From Kitasatospora xanthocidica (lineage in GTDB: Bacteria; Actinomycetota; Actinomycetes; Streptomycetales; Streptomycetaceae): 64,000 nt of DNA. The stretch spans positions 1-64,000 of the forward strand of contig NZ_BNBY01000035.1 of NCBI RefSeq assembly GCF_014656195.1, given 5' to 3'. Made by a program: the position numbers and the translations under genes. Positions within the stretch are counted from its first letter, which is position 1. Every line of letters begins with the position of its first letter. Shown here one piece after another: positions 17,869 through 26,652 of this stretch. Below the pieces are notes generated by a model. The model saw nothing but the letters and a program-made list of their open reading frames with translations. It was not told the origin of the DNA and made no database searches.

Positions 17869-19135
17869 CGGTGCGGTCGGGAGACGGCTTCCTCGATTCG
17901 GCCGGGTCGTCACGGCCTTCGCCCTCGTCCAGGCCACCGTCATCGGCATGGCGGCCCGGGCCTTCGCTGATCCGAGCCCGAGCCCTTCGGCCAGCAACAA
18001 CTGCGACGTCCTGCCGTTGCCCGGCAGCGACGTCTACTGCGCGTCCAAGCCCGGGGGGTCGGTTCCCGGTGGCAGCACCGTCGGCAACGTGACCGATCCG
18101 CTCGGGTCGTTGGCGAAGAGTTGTGCGCAGGCGGCGGCGTGGGTGGTGCGGAACCTGTCGGGGGCGATCGACGGGACGACGCAGGTGGACTTCACCAATG
18201 CGTCGTTCCTGCAGCAGTACGCCGTGGTGTTCGCGGTGTCGACGGTGATCACGCTGGTGCTGTGGCTGCTGGCGGTGACGAAGCGGGCGGTGCGGGGGGC
18301 GCCGTTGACGTCGGCGTTCTCGGAGGCGATCGGCTTCCTGTGGCTGACGGTGGTGGCGTCGGCGTTCACGCCGTTGATCCTGTACACCGTGGTGAGCGTG
18401 ACGGACGGGCTGACGAAGGCGATCGCGGTCGGGACGAAGACGGACACCGGGTCGTACCTGGGCGGCTTCGCGGACACCCTGGAGAAGGGGAACGTCGGCG
18501 GCGGTCCGCTGATCCTGGTGCTGGTGTCGCTGGTCGCGGTGCTGGCGGCGGCGGTGCTCTGGATCGAGCTGCTGATCCGGGCGGCGATGCTGTACGTGGG
18601 CGCGCTGCTGGGGACGGCGGTGTACGCGGGGCTGGTCGACAAGCAGCTGTGGAAGCACGTGCGCCGGTGGGCGGGGGTGATGCTGGCGGTGGACCTGGCG
18701 AAGCCGATCATCGTGGTCATCCTGGGCCTGGCGGGTGCGGTGGCGAGCGGGGCCGGGGCGAGCGACGACTTCGCCCGGGTGCTGTCGGGGCTGGCGATCC
18801 TGTTCCTGTCGATCTTCGCGAGCGCCGCGATCTACCGCTTCGTGCCGGGCTTCGGCGACGAGATCCTGAACATGCGCCAGGCCCGGGCGAACGCGGTGCA
18901 GGCGGGTTCGGCGATGATCAACGGCACGGCGAACCTGATGAAGCAGGGCATCAGCACCCACGGCGACCGCGGTGCGCCGGGCGGCGGCGGGGGTGGCGGT
19001 GGTGCGGGCGGCGGTTCGGTCGCGCCGGGCATCGCCGCGCACGCCGGCCGGACGCCGGCTCCGCCGCCGCAGGCCGGGCCGCCGCAGGCGACCCCGGTTC
19101 CGATCCGCGACAGCAATCCAGCGAAGGGAGGGTGA
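17858..19135 (+). CDS. Polytopic membrane protein, VirB6/TrbL-like
   Basis: The 425-residue protein has a signal peptide (about residues 1-38, ending AARAFADP), a short extracytoplasmic part with two Cys, then five to six hydrophobic helices, and a hydrophilic Gly/Pro-rich C terminus. AMLYVGALLGTAVYAGLVDKQLWKHVRRWAGVMLAVDLAKPIIVVILGLAG followed by a helix with AILFLSIFASAAIYRFVPGFGDE is characteristic of TrbL/VirB6-type channel proteins. ATG 17858 has GGAGGG seven bases upstream, inside the previous gene. The following gene starts seven bases after the stop. Confidence 0.78.
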   Translation: MRVDGAVGRRLPRFGRVVTAFALVQATVIGMAARAFADPSPSPSASNNCDVLPLPGSDVYCASKPGGSVPGGSTVGNVTDPLGSLAKSCAQAAAWVVRNLSGAIDGTTQVDFTNASFLQQYAVVFAVSTVITLVLWLLAVTKRAVRGAPLTSAFSEAIGFLWLTVVASAFTPLILYTVVSVTDGLTKAIAVGTKTDTGSYLGGFADTLEKGNVGGGPLILVLVSLVAVLAAAVLWIELLIRAAMLYVGALLGTAVYAGLVDKQLWKHVRRWAGVMLAVDLAKPIIVVILGLAGAVASGAGASDDFARVLSGLAILFLSIFASAAIYRFVPGFGDEILNMRQARANAVQAGSAMINGTANLMKQGISTHGDRGAPGGGGGGGGAGGGSVAPGIAAHAGRTPAPPPQAGPPQATPVPIRDSNPAKGG

Positions 19136-19142
19136 CGGGTAA

Positions 19143-20717
19143 GTGAGCAGTGAACCGCTCGGCCAGTACGGTGCCCAGTACGCCCAGCCGTACGTGCACC
19201 ATCGCCGCACCTACCTGATCGGCAAGGCCCGCCCGAACGCGCCGATCGGCCGGAACCGGGAGTCCGGCGAGATCGTGCTGATCATCTTCGGGGCGTTCCT
19301 CGGGATGCTCTGGGGTCTGCTGATGCCGATCCTGCCGCTGCGGATCGGCGGTCTGGTCGGTCTGCCGGCGCTCGCCATCGCCGCGGTGTACGTGCCGTAC
19401 CGCAAGCGGACGTTCTACAAGTGGGTGGAGATCAACCGCACCTACCGCCGGACGGTCCGCAGCGGGCGGGCGGTGTGGCGTTCGGACGTGATGGACGCGG
19501 GCACCCGGCTGGACGGCCGGGAGGTGGAGGTCGGTCCGCCGCCCGGGGTGGGGCGGCTGCGCTGGCTGACCGCGCCGTTCGGGCCGGACGAGGTCGGGGT
19601 GCTGATGCACCTGGAGCGGCGGACGGTGACGGCCGCGATCGAGATCGAGGGCCCGGGTGTCGGGCTGCGCGACTCGGAGGACCAGGAGGCGCTGGTCGAC
19701 CGGTTCGGGACGCTGCTGAAGCACGTCGCCAACGGGGACGGCTTCGTCACCCGGCTGCAGATCCTGGCCCGGACCCTGCCGGCCGACCCGGACGCGCACG
19801 CCAAGGACGTGGAGCGCCGCGGCGACCGCGACGCGCCGCGCTGGCTGCAGGACTCGTACGACCAGCTGCAGTCGATGGTGTCGACCTCCTCCGAGCAGCA
19901 CCGGGCCTACCTGGTGGCCTGCATGCACTACACCCGCGACCTGGCCGCCGAGGCGCACGCGATGGGCCGCACGGCCACCGGCCGGCGGGCCAGGGACGAC
20001 GAGGGGCTGGCGGCCGTGATGGCGCGCGAGCTGACCGACATCTGCGCCCGGCTGGCCGAGGCGGACATCCGGGTGCGCCAGCCGCTGGGCCAGGCCCGGC
20101 TCTCCTCGCTGCTGCACTCGATGTACGACCCGGACCACCCGATCGACCACATCCAGGCGATGTCCCGGCGCAACGCCTGGCCGGCCGAGCTGGACGCGAC
20201 CCAGACGCAGTACTTGCAGGCGAAGACCCGGGAGTCGGCGACCCGGGAGCCGTGGTGCCACGCCACCGCGTGGATCAAGGAGTGGCCGCTCACCCCGGTG
20301 GGGGTCAACTTCCTGGCGCCGCTGCTGGTGCACACCCCGGACGTGATCCGGACGGTCGCGGTGACGATGGACCTGGAGCCCACCGACGTCGCGATCGAGC
20401 GGATGCTGACCGAGAAGACCAACGACGAGGCGGAGGCCAGCCGCGCCGCCAAGATGAACCGGACGGTCGACCCGCGCGACCTGGCCCACACCGGCCGGGT
20501 GGACCAGCGCGGTGACGACCTGGCCTCCGGCGCGGCCGGGGTGAACCTGGTCGGCTACATCACGGTCTCCGCGCGCAACCCCGACGCCCTGGCCCGCGAC
20601 AAGCGGACCATCCGGGCCTCGGCCGGCAAGAGCTACCTCAAGCTGGAGTGGTGCGACCGCGAGCACCACCGCGCCTTCGTCAACACCCTTCCGTTCGCCA
20701 CCGGCATCCGCCGCTGA
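19143..20717 (+). CDS. SCO6880-type protein: VirB3-like helices plus VirB4-N-like domain
   Basis: The 524-residue protein begins with a polar 40-residue segment and two close transmembrane helices (about residues 42-86), as in VirB3/PrgI proteins. The remainder is soluble and resembles the N-terminal, non-ATPase half of VirB4/TrbE-type proteins; I recall such proteins being labelled SCO6880 family. No Walker motif is present. The true ATPase domain is encoded separately by the next gene. The GTG start has a GGGAGGG stretch about 12 bases upstream. A 95-base GC-rich spacer with repeated CGACCCGCC separates it from the ATPase gene. Confidence 0.78.
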   Translation: MSSEPLGQYGAQYAQPYVHHRRTYLIGKARPNAPIGRNRESGEIVLIIFGAFLGMLWGLLMPILPLRIGGLVGLPALAIAAVYVPYRKRTFYKWVEINRTYRRTVRSGRAVWRSDVMDAGTRLDGREVEVGPPPGVGRLRWLTAPFGPDEVGVLMHLERRTVTAAIEIEGPGVGLRDSEDQEALVDRFGTLLKHVANGDGFVTRLQILARTLPADPDAHAKDVERRGDRDAPRWLQDSYDQLQSMVSTSSEQHRAYLVACMHYTRDLAAEAHAMGRTATGRRARDDEGLAAVMARELTDICARLAEADIRVRQPLGQARLSSLLHSMYDPDHPIDHIQAMSRRNAWPAELDATQTQYLQAKTRESATREPWCHATAWIKEWPLTPVGVNFLAPLLVHTPDVIRTVAVTMDLEPTDVAIERMLTEKTNDEAEASRAAKMNRTVDPRDLAHTGRVDQRGDDLASGAAGVNLVGYITVSARNPDALARDKRTIRASAGKSYLKLEWCDREHHRAFVNTLPFATGIRR

Positions 20718-20812
20718 GCGACGCGCGCGATCCGGGCGACCCGCCCGACCCGCCAGACCCGCGCGACCCGCCCGTACTCCCCGTCCACCGCTGACCCGTC
20801 AGGAGGCCACCC

Positions 20813-22162
20813 ATGGCGCTCGGCAACCTCACCGACGCCTTCACCAGCCTGATGTTCGGGAAGGTGGAGACCACCCGCCTGCCGGTGCGCACGTCCACCG
20901 GCCAGGCGCAGGCCGTCTACCTGCCCACCGCCGCGCCGGGGCTGGGCGACTCGGGCGTGATCATCGGCCGCGAGGTCTACAGCGGCAAGGGGTACGTGTA
21001 CGACCCCTTCCAGCTGTACGGGCAGCAGCTGCCCGCCCCGCACTGGCTGGTGCTCGGCGAGTCCGGCAACGGCAAGTCGGCGCTGGAGAAGACGTACGTG
21101 CTGCGGCAGCTGAGGTTCCGCGACCGCCAGGTCGTGGTGCTCGACGCGCAGGGCGAGGACGGCGTCGGCGAGTGGAACCTGATCGCCAACGCGCTGGGCA
21201 TAAAGTCGATCCGGCTGGACCCGATGGCCGCCCGGGACGGCGGGGTGAAGCTCAACCCGCTGGACCCGGCGATCACCCAGACCGGTCAGCTGTCGCTGCT
21301 GCGCACCATCATCGAGGTGGCGATGGGGCGCGGCCTGGAGGAACGGGCCGGCTTCGCGCTGAAGGCCGCGCACGCCCACGTGGTGGCCTCGGTGACGGAC
21401 CGCCAGCCGGTGCTGGACGACATCATCGACACCCTGCGCAACCCCGAGCTGTCCTCGGTGGAGTCGCTGGGCGTGGCGGTGGACGAGGTGCAGTCCTGGG
21501 GCCTGGACGTGGCGCTGGTGCTGGACCGGCTGGTCGACGGTGACCTGCGCGGCATGTTCGACGGGTCGACCACCGACGGCATCGACCTGGACGCGCCGCT
21601 GATCGTCTTCGACCTCTCGCACATCGACCGCAACTCGATCGCGATGCCGATCCTGATGGCGATCGTCGGGGTGTGGCTGGAGCACACCTGGATCAGGCCG
21701 GACCGGAAGAAGCGCATCTTCCTGGTCGAGGAGGCCTGGCACATCATCAACAGCCCTTTCGTGGCCCAGCTGTTCCAGCGGCTGCTGAAGTTCGGCCGCC
21801 GGCTCGGGCTGTCCTTCGTCGCGGTGGTCCACCACCTGTCGGACGTGGTGGACGGCGCGGCGGCCAAGGAGGCGTCGGCGATCCTGAAGATGGCCTCCAC
21901 ACGGACGATCTACATGCAGAAGGCGGAGGAGGCGCGGGCCACCGGCCGGGTGCTGGGCCTGCCGCGGTGGGCGGTGGAGATCATCCCCACACTTTCGCCG
22001 GGCATCGCGGTCTGGGACGTCAACGGCAACGTCCAGGTGGTCAAGCACATCATCACCGAGGCCGAGCGGCCGCTGGTCTACACCGACCGCGCGATGACCG
22101 AGGACGCGGTGGCGGAACGGGTACGCGCGGAACGGCAGTTGGCCTCGGAGCCGGGGGTCTGA
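20813..22162 (+). CDS. VirB4-like ATPase
   Basis: The 449-residue ATPase has Walker A GESGNGKSALEK (about residues 82-93), Walker B RIFLVEEAWHII (about 299-310), and the motif SFVAVVHHLSDVVDG that couples hydrolysis. It begins only 80 residues before Walker A, so it lacks the usual VirB4 N-terminal half; that half seems to be the upstream gene. VirB4-type ATPases power subunit assembly and substrate movement in type IV secretion. AGGAGG precedes ATG 20813 at ideal spacing. Last gene of the set; about 240 bases separate it from the 5'-nucleotidase. Confidence 0.85.
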   Translation: MALGNLTDAFTSLMFGKVETTRLPVRTSTGQAQAVYLPTAAPGLGDSGVIIGREVYSGKGYVYDPFQLYGQQLPAPHWLVLGESGNGKSALEKTYVLRQLRFRDRQVVVLDAQGEDGVGEWNLIANALGIKSIRLDPMAARDGGVKLNPLDPAITQTGQLSLLRTIIEVAMGRGLEERAGFALKAAHAHVVASVTDRQPVLDDIIDTLRNPELSSVESLGVAVDEVQSWGLDVALVLDRLVDGDLRGMFDGSTTDGIDLDAPLIVFDLSHIDRNSIAMPILMAIVGVWLEHTWIRPDRKKRIFLVEEAWHIINSPFVAQLFQRLLKFGRRLGLSFVAVVHHLSDVVDGAAAKEASAILKMASTRTIYMQKAEEARATGRVLGLPRWAVEIIPTLSPGIAVWDVNGNVQVVKHIITEAERPLVYTDRAMTEDAVAERVRAERQLASEPGV

Positions 22163-22401
22163 GCCGCGCCGGTCCGGGGGTCGGGCCCCGTCGGGAACGA
22201 GGGCTCCGGGGGCGGTGCCGGGGCGGGCTCCGCAGTCTCCGCACCCCTCGGACGGCGATGGTTCGTCAGTAGGTAATCCTCTCGTTACGTTCGACGTCCT
22301 GACAGCTACGCGCGTTGACCCTAGGCTTCACACGCGCAACACCTGCCCGTACGCCGATGCTGTCCGCAGCCGGTGCTCCTCCGATGTGCAGAGGACCCCT
22401 C

Positions 22402-24201
22402 ATGCTCCCCGTCAGATCCCGACGGACGGCGCTCGCCGTCGTCGCCGCCGCAGGTCTGCTCGGCACGGTGGTCGTGCCGACGGCCGCCCAGGCCGCCGAC
22501 GCCAATGCCAAGCGTCACAAGACCGTCAACCTCCAGCTGCTGGCGATCAACGACTTCCACGGCAACCTGGAGCCCCCGGCCGGCTCGTCCGGCACGATCA
22601 AGGAGATCGACCCGGCCACCGGCAAGGAGGTCGCCACCCCGGCCGGCGGCATCGAGTACCTGGCCACCGAGCTGCGCAAGGCCCGGATCCCCGCCGACGA
22701 CTCGATCACCGTCGCGGCCGGCGACATCATCGGCGCCTCCCCGCTCACCTCGGCGCTCTTCCACGACGAGCCGACCATCGAGGCGATGGACAAGCTCGGC
22801 CTGGACGTCACCTCCGTGGGCAACCACGAGTTCGACGAGGGCGCGCAGGAGCTGCTGCGCATGCAGGAGGGCGGCTGCCACCCGACCGACGGCTGCTACG
22901 AGCCCGGCCGCACCTTCAAGGGCGCCAACTTCAACTACCTGTCGGCGAACGTCACCGACGAGAAGACCGGCAAGCCGCTGCTCGCCCCGTACTGGATCAC
23001 CAAGTCCCAGGGCGTGAAGGTCGGCTTCATCGGCGTCACCCTGGAGGGCACGCCGAACATCGTGACCGCCGAGGGCGTCAAGGGCCTCAAGTTCGCCAAC
23101 GAGGTCACCACGATCAACAAGTACGCCGCCGAGCTCAAGGCCAAGGGCGTCAACTCGATCGTCGCGCTGATCCACGAGGGCGGCTACCCGGCCAGCAGCG
23201 TCTACAACTACGACTGCGGCGCGGCCGGCCAGGGCGTCTCCGGCCCGATCGTCGACATCGCGAAGAAGATAGACCCGGCGGTCGGCGCCATCGTCACCGG
23301 CCACACCCACAACGCGTACGCCTGCACCATCCCCGACCCCAACGGCGTCCCGCGCTCGGTGACCAGCGCCGCCTCCTTCGGCCGGCTCTTCACCGAGATC
23401 GACATGAAGCTGGACAAGACCACCGGCGAGATCGTGCGCCCCTCGGTCAAGGCCGAGAACCACGTCGTGCGCCGCACGGTCGACAAGGCCCCGGACATGA
23501 CCGAGCTGGTGAACCACTACGCCAAGCTCGCCGCCCCGATCGCCGGCCGCCCGGTCGGCTACATCGGCGCCGACATCAACGGCCGCGGCAGCTCCGACCT
23601 GGAGAAGCCGCTCGGTGACGTGATCGCCGACGCGCAGCTGGCCGGGCTCGCTCCGGCCGACAAGGGCGGGGCGCAGGTCGCCTTCATGAACCCGGGCGGC
23701 ATCCGCTCCGACCTCGTCTACAAGGCCTCGGGCAGCGAGGGCGACGGCGTGGTGACCTACGGCGAGTCGTTCACCGTCCAGCCGTTCACCAACATGATGC
23801 AGGTCAAGACGCTGACCGGCGCCCAGCTGGTCCAGCTGCTCCAGCAGCAGGTCAGCGGCTCCAACGCGGCCGCGCCGAAGGTCCTCCAGGTGTCCTCGAA
23901 CCTGCACTACACCCTGGACATGCGCAAGACCGGCGCGGACCGCGTCCTCGTGGACTCGATCCGGCTGAACGGCGCCCCGGTCGACCCGGCCGCCAAGTAC
24001 CGCGTCGCGGCCAACGAGTTCCTGGCCGGCGGCGGCGACGGCTTCCCGGCCTTCGCGGCCGGCACCGACAAGCTCGTCGGCGGCTCCGACCTGGACGTCT
24101 TCACGGCCTACCTGGGCGCCCACAGCTCGGCCGCCGCGCCGCTGCAGGTCCCGGCGCAGGACCGGATCAAGATCATCGGCCCGGGCAGCGACATCGACTG
24201 A
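22402..24201 (+). CDS. Secreted bifunctional metallophosphatase/5'-nucleotidase
   Basis: Hydrolyses extracellular nucleotides to nucleoside plus phosphate. The 599-residue protein has a signal peptide (cleavage near AQAAD, residue 33), a calcineurin-like metallophosphatase domain with metal-binding AINDFHGN, GDIIGAS, VGNHEFDEG and GHTHNAY, and a C-terminal 5'-nucleotidase domain with FMNPGGIRSDL and NEFLAGGGDGFPAF. It has no LPXTG or membrane anchor and should be released. GAGG lies seven bases before ATG 22402. It can feed the pst system nearby. No convincing PHO box is seen in its promoter region (22163-22401). Confidence 0.94.
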   Translation: MLPVRSRRTALAVVAAAGLLGTVVVPTAAQAADANAKRHKTVNLQLLAINDFHGNLEPPAGSSGTIKEIDPATGKEVATPAGGIEYLATELRKARIPADDSITVAAGDIIGASPLTSALFHDEPTIEAMDKLGLDVTSVGNHEFDEGAQELLRMQEGGCHPTDGCYEPGRTFKGANFNYLSANVTDEKTGKPLLAPYWITKSQGVKVGFIGVTLEGTPNIVTAEGVKGLKFANEVTTINKYAAELKAKGVNSIVALIHEGGYPASSVYNYDCGAAGQGVSGPIVDIAKKIDPAVGAIVTGHTHNAYACTIPDPNGVPRSVTSAASFGRLFTEIDMKLDKTTGEIVRPSVKAENHVVRRTVDKAPDMTELVNHYAKLAAPIAGRPVGYIGADINGRGSSDLEKPLGDVIADAQLAGLAPADKGGAQVAFMNPGGIRSDLVYKASGSEGDGVVTYGESFTVQPFTNMMQVKTLTGAQLVQLLQQQVSGSNAAAPKVLQVSSNLHYTLDMRKTGADRVLVDSIRLNGAPVDPAAKYRVAANEFLAGGGDGFPAFAAGTDKLVGGSDLDVFTAYLGAHSSAAAPLQVPAQDRIKIIGPGSDID

Positions 24202-24217
24202 CCGTGAGCCGGCCCTG

Positions 24218-24258
24218 AGGGGCGGGTGGGGCGCTGTCGGGGCGCCCCACCCGCCCCT
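24218..24258. terminator. Bidirectional terminator
   Basis: A perfect 17-bp stem (24218-24234 with 24242-24258) with a seven-base loop fills the space between the convergent 5'-nucleotidase and sensor kinase genes. It ends five bases before the kinase stop codon. Confidence 0.88.
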
Positions 24259-24262
24259 TCCG

Positions 24263-25750
24263 CTATTCGGGGGCGGGACCGCCGGGCAGCCGGACGGTGG
24301 CCAGCGCGCCCGGCCCGCCGTCCGCGGCCGGGCCCAGCGTGACCTCGCCGCCCGCCTCCCGGACGCTCTGCGCCACGATCGACAGCCCGAGGCCGGAACC
24401 CGGCAACTGCCGCGAGGACGGCGAACGCCAGAACCGGTCGAAGACGTACGGGAGTTCCTCGGCCGGGATGCCCGGGCCGTGGTCCCGGACCGTCAGCACG
24501 CCCTGCCGGAGCCGGACGTCGATCGTGCCACCGGGCGGGCTGTACTTGACCGCGTTGTCCAGCAGGTTGATCACCGCCCGCTCCAGCCCGGCCGCGTCGC
24601 CGTGCACGAACCACGGCTCGGCACTCGTCTCGAAGACCAGCCCGGGGCCGCGCAGCTTCGCCCGCTCGACCGCCCGCCCGGCGATCTCGTGCAGGGCGAC
24701 GACGGAGAGGTTCGGACCCGGCTTCGGGGAGTCGGGGCGGGAGAGCTGGAGCAGGTCGCCGATCAGGACGGTGAGTTCCTGCATCTGGGCCTTCATGTTG
24801 CCCAGCAGCTTGGTCTTGGTGGCCGGGGGGAGCGGGCGCCCGGTGTCGTTGCTGCGGATCAGCAGGTCGACGTTGGTGCGCAGCGAGGTGAGGGGCGTAC
24901 GCAGCTCGTGGCCCGCGTCGGCGATCAGCCGGGTCTGCCGCTCGCGGGAGTTGGCGAGGGCGGTGCTCATCGAGTTGAAGGAGGTCGAGAGACGGGCGAT
25001 CTCGTCGTCCCCGTGGACGGGGATGGTGGTGCCGACCTCCTCGGTACGGGCGATGTGCTCGACGGCGTCGGTGAGTTGGTCGACGGGCTTGAGGGAGGAG
25101 TGGGCGACCAGCCGGCCGGCGACGGCGGCGAGCAGGATGCCGCCGAGGGACACCGAGCCGAGCAGGATGGCGAGGCCCTCGAGGGAGTCCTCGACGGACT
25201 GGGTGGGGGTGGCCACCATGACGACGACCGGCACCGTGTAGCGGGAGTCCGCGGTCAGCCGGACCAACGCGGGGTCCCCGTTGGTGAACCGGCCCTCCCG
25301 GATGATCGACTGGCCGAACTTGAGGCGGAACACGGCGGTGTCCCCGGGCTCGGTGACGATCGCCTTGGTCGCGCCGGGGGGCAGGCAGATCCCTTTGCCC
25401 TGCGCGAGGAACTGGGTGTCCCGGGGGGCGGCTCCGCTGATGTCCTGGAGCCCGCCGCCGTGTTGGTGCTCCAGCGCCTGCTCGGGGGTGCTGTAGCAGT
25501 CGAGGGCGGGCCCTCGTGGCGGCATGGGCAGCGGTGCGCTCACCAGGTCGGTCTTGACCTGGTTGTAGAGCTGCTTCTCCACGATGAACCAGCACGCCAG
25601 CGCCGACAGCGCGATGGCCACCGCCACCGCCGCGGCGCTCAGGAAGGTGAGGCGGCTGCGGAGGGAGCGGGAGCGGAACCAGTGGGCGAGACGCCGCCGG
25701 CGGCCCCGGGTGCGGGGCGGAGCCAGTGGGGGTGGGGGTACGGCGGTCAC
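24263..25750 (-). CDS. Sensor histidine kinase, MprB-like
   Basis: The 495-residue membrane kinase has two transmembrane helices (about residues 37-56 and 192-212) bracketing an extracellular sensor of roughly 135 residues with Cys85 and Cys122. HAMP (about 213-265), HisKA with phospho-acceptor His281 in [14 protein letters not shown], and a HATPase with [17 protein letters not shown] and GSGLGLSIV follow. Its ATG overlaps the response-regulator stop (ATGA). The order regulator-kinase next to a membrane-anchored trypsin-like protease recalls the mprAB-pepD locus of mycobacteria, which responds to envelope stress. Confidence 0.93.
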   Translation of the reverse strand: MTAVPPPPLAPPRTRGRRRRLAHWFRSRSLRSRLTFLSAAAVAVAIALSALACWFIVEKQLYNQVKTDLVSAPLPMPPRGPALDCYSTPEQALEHQHGGGLQDISGAAPRDTQFLAQGKGICLPPGATKAIVTEPGDTAVFRLKFGQSIIREGRFTNGDPALVRLTADSRYTVPVVVMVATPTQSVEDSLEGLAILLGSVSLGGILLAAVAGRLVAHSSLKPVDQLTDAVEHIARTEEVGTTIPVHGDDEIARLSTSFNSMSTALANSRERQTRLIADAGHELRTPLTSLRTNVDLLIRSNDTGRPLPPATKTKLLGNMKAQMQELTVLIGDLLQLSRPDSPKPGPNLSVVALHEIAGRAVERAKLRGPGLVFETSAEPWFVHGDAAGLERAVINLLDNAVKYSPPGGTIDVRLRQGVLTVRDHGPGIPAEELPYVFDRFWRSPSSRQLPGSGLGLSIVAQSVREAGGEVTLGPAADGGPGALATVRLPGGPAPE

Positions 25751-26517
25751 GCGCCGGTGCCGGCGGTCGGGCGGAGGGCGTAGCCGACGCCGCGCACGGT
25801 CTGGATCAGGCGGGGCATGCCGCCCTGCTCGGTCTTGCGGCGCAGGTACATCACGTACACGTCCAGGGAGTTGGAGGAGGGCTCGAAGTCGAAGCCCCAG
25901 ACCGCCTTGAGGATCTGTTCGCGGGTGAGGACCTGGCGGGGGTGGGCGAGGAACATCTCCAGCAGCATGAACTCGGTGCGGGTGAGTTCGATCGGCTTGC
26001 CGGCCCGGGTGACCTCGCGGGTGGCGGTGTTCATCCGCAGGTCGGCGAAGGCGAGCACCTCGCTCTCGTCCTCGGCGGCGGCGCGGGCGGCGGCTTCGGT
26101 GGCGAGGGCGTTGCGGCGCAGCAGGGCGCGGACGCGGGCGAGCAGTTCGTCGAGTTCGAAGGGCTTGGCGAGGTAGTCGTCGGCGCCGACGTCGAGGCCG
26201 GTGACGCGGTCGCCGACGGCGTCGCGGGCGGTGAGCATCAGGACGGGGACGGTGTCGCCGCGCGAGCGCATCCGGCGGACGGCGGTGAGGCCGTCCATCC
26301 GGGGCATCATGATGTCCAGCAGGACGAGGTCGGGCCGGTCGCGTTCGACGGATTCCAGTGCTTCGTAGCCGTCGGTGGCGGTGGCGACCTCGTAGCCCTC
26401 GAAGGCGAGGCTGCTCTCCAGGGCGTCCCGGAGGGCGGGTTCGTCGTCGACCACGAGGAGCCGGGCGGCGGGGTGGCCGGGCTCGGCGGCGGTGCGGTCG
26501 TCGGCGGACGGGGTCAT
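25747..26517 (-). CDS. OmpR-family response regulator, MprA-like
   Basis: The 256-residue regulator has a receiver domain with acidic pair near residue 24, phospho-acceptor Asp68 in LVLLDIMMP and Lys118 in LAKPFE. A winged-helix DNA-binding domain follows ([50 protein letters not shown]). The linker between domains (about 136-156) is unusually Ala/Glu-rich. It is co-transcribed with the kinase gene, whose start overlaps its stop. The protease gene upstream on the same strand is a likely target. Confidence 0.94.
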   Translation of the reverse strand: MTPSADDRTAAEPGHPAARLLVVDDEPALRDALESSLAFEGYEVATATDGYEALESVERDRPDLVLLDIMMPRMDGLTAVRRMRSRGDTVPVLMLTARDAVGDRVTGLDVGADDYLAKPFELDELLARVRALLRRNALATEAAARAAAEDESEVLAFADLRMNTATREVTRAGKPIELTRTEFMLLEMFLAHPRQVLTREQILKAVWGFDFEPSSNSLDVYVMYLRRKTEQGGMPRLIQTVRGVGYALRPTAGTGA

Positions 26518-26652
26518 GGGCGGCTGCCCTTTCTCGTCGGGTGGAGGGCCTGCTGGAGGTCTGCGGGAGGTCTGCTGGACGTTTGCGGGAGTCTGCTGGG
26601 GCCTGCTGGGAGCAATTGTGCGTCGCGCGGGCGGCGCCGTGGACGTTCCGGG

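Noticed and set aside
15154-22162. Integrative conjugative element
   Set aside because: No integrase, relaxase, coupling protein, replication gene or flanking direct repeats are seen, and GC content and flanks look like core chromosome.
22163-22401. PHO box before the 5'-nucleotidase gene
   Set aside because: CTTCACACGCG is a partial single unit with no adjacent repeat. Regulation by phosphate is plausible but not shown by the sequence.
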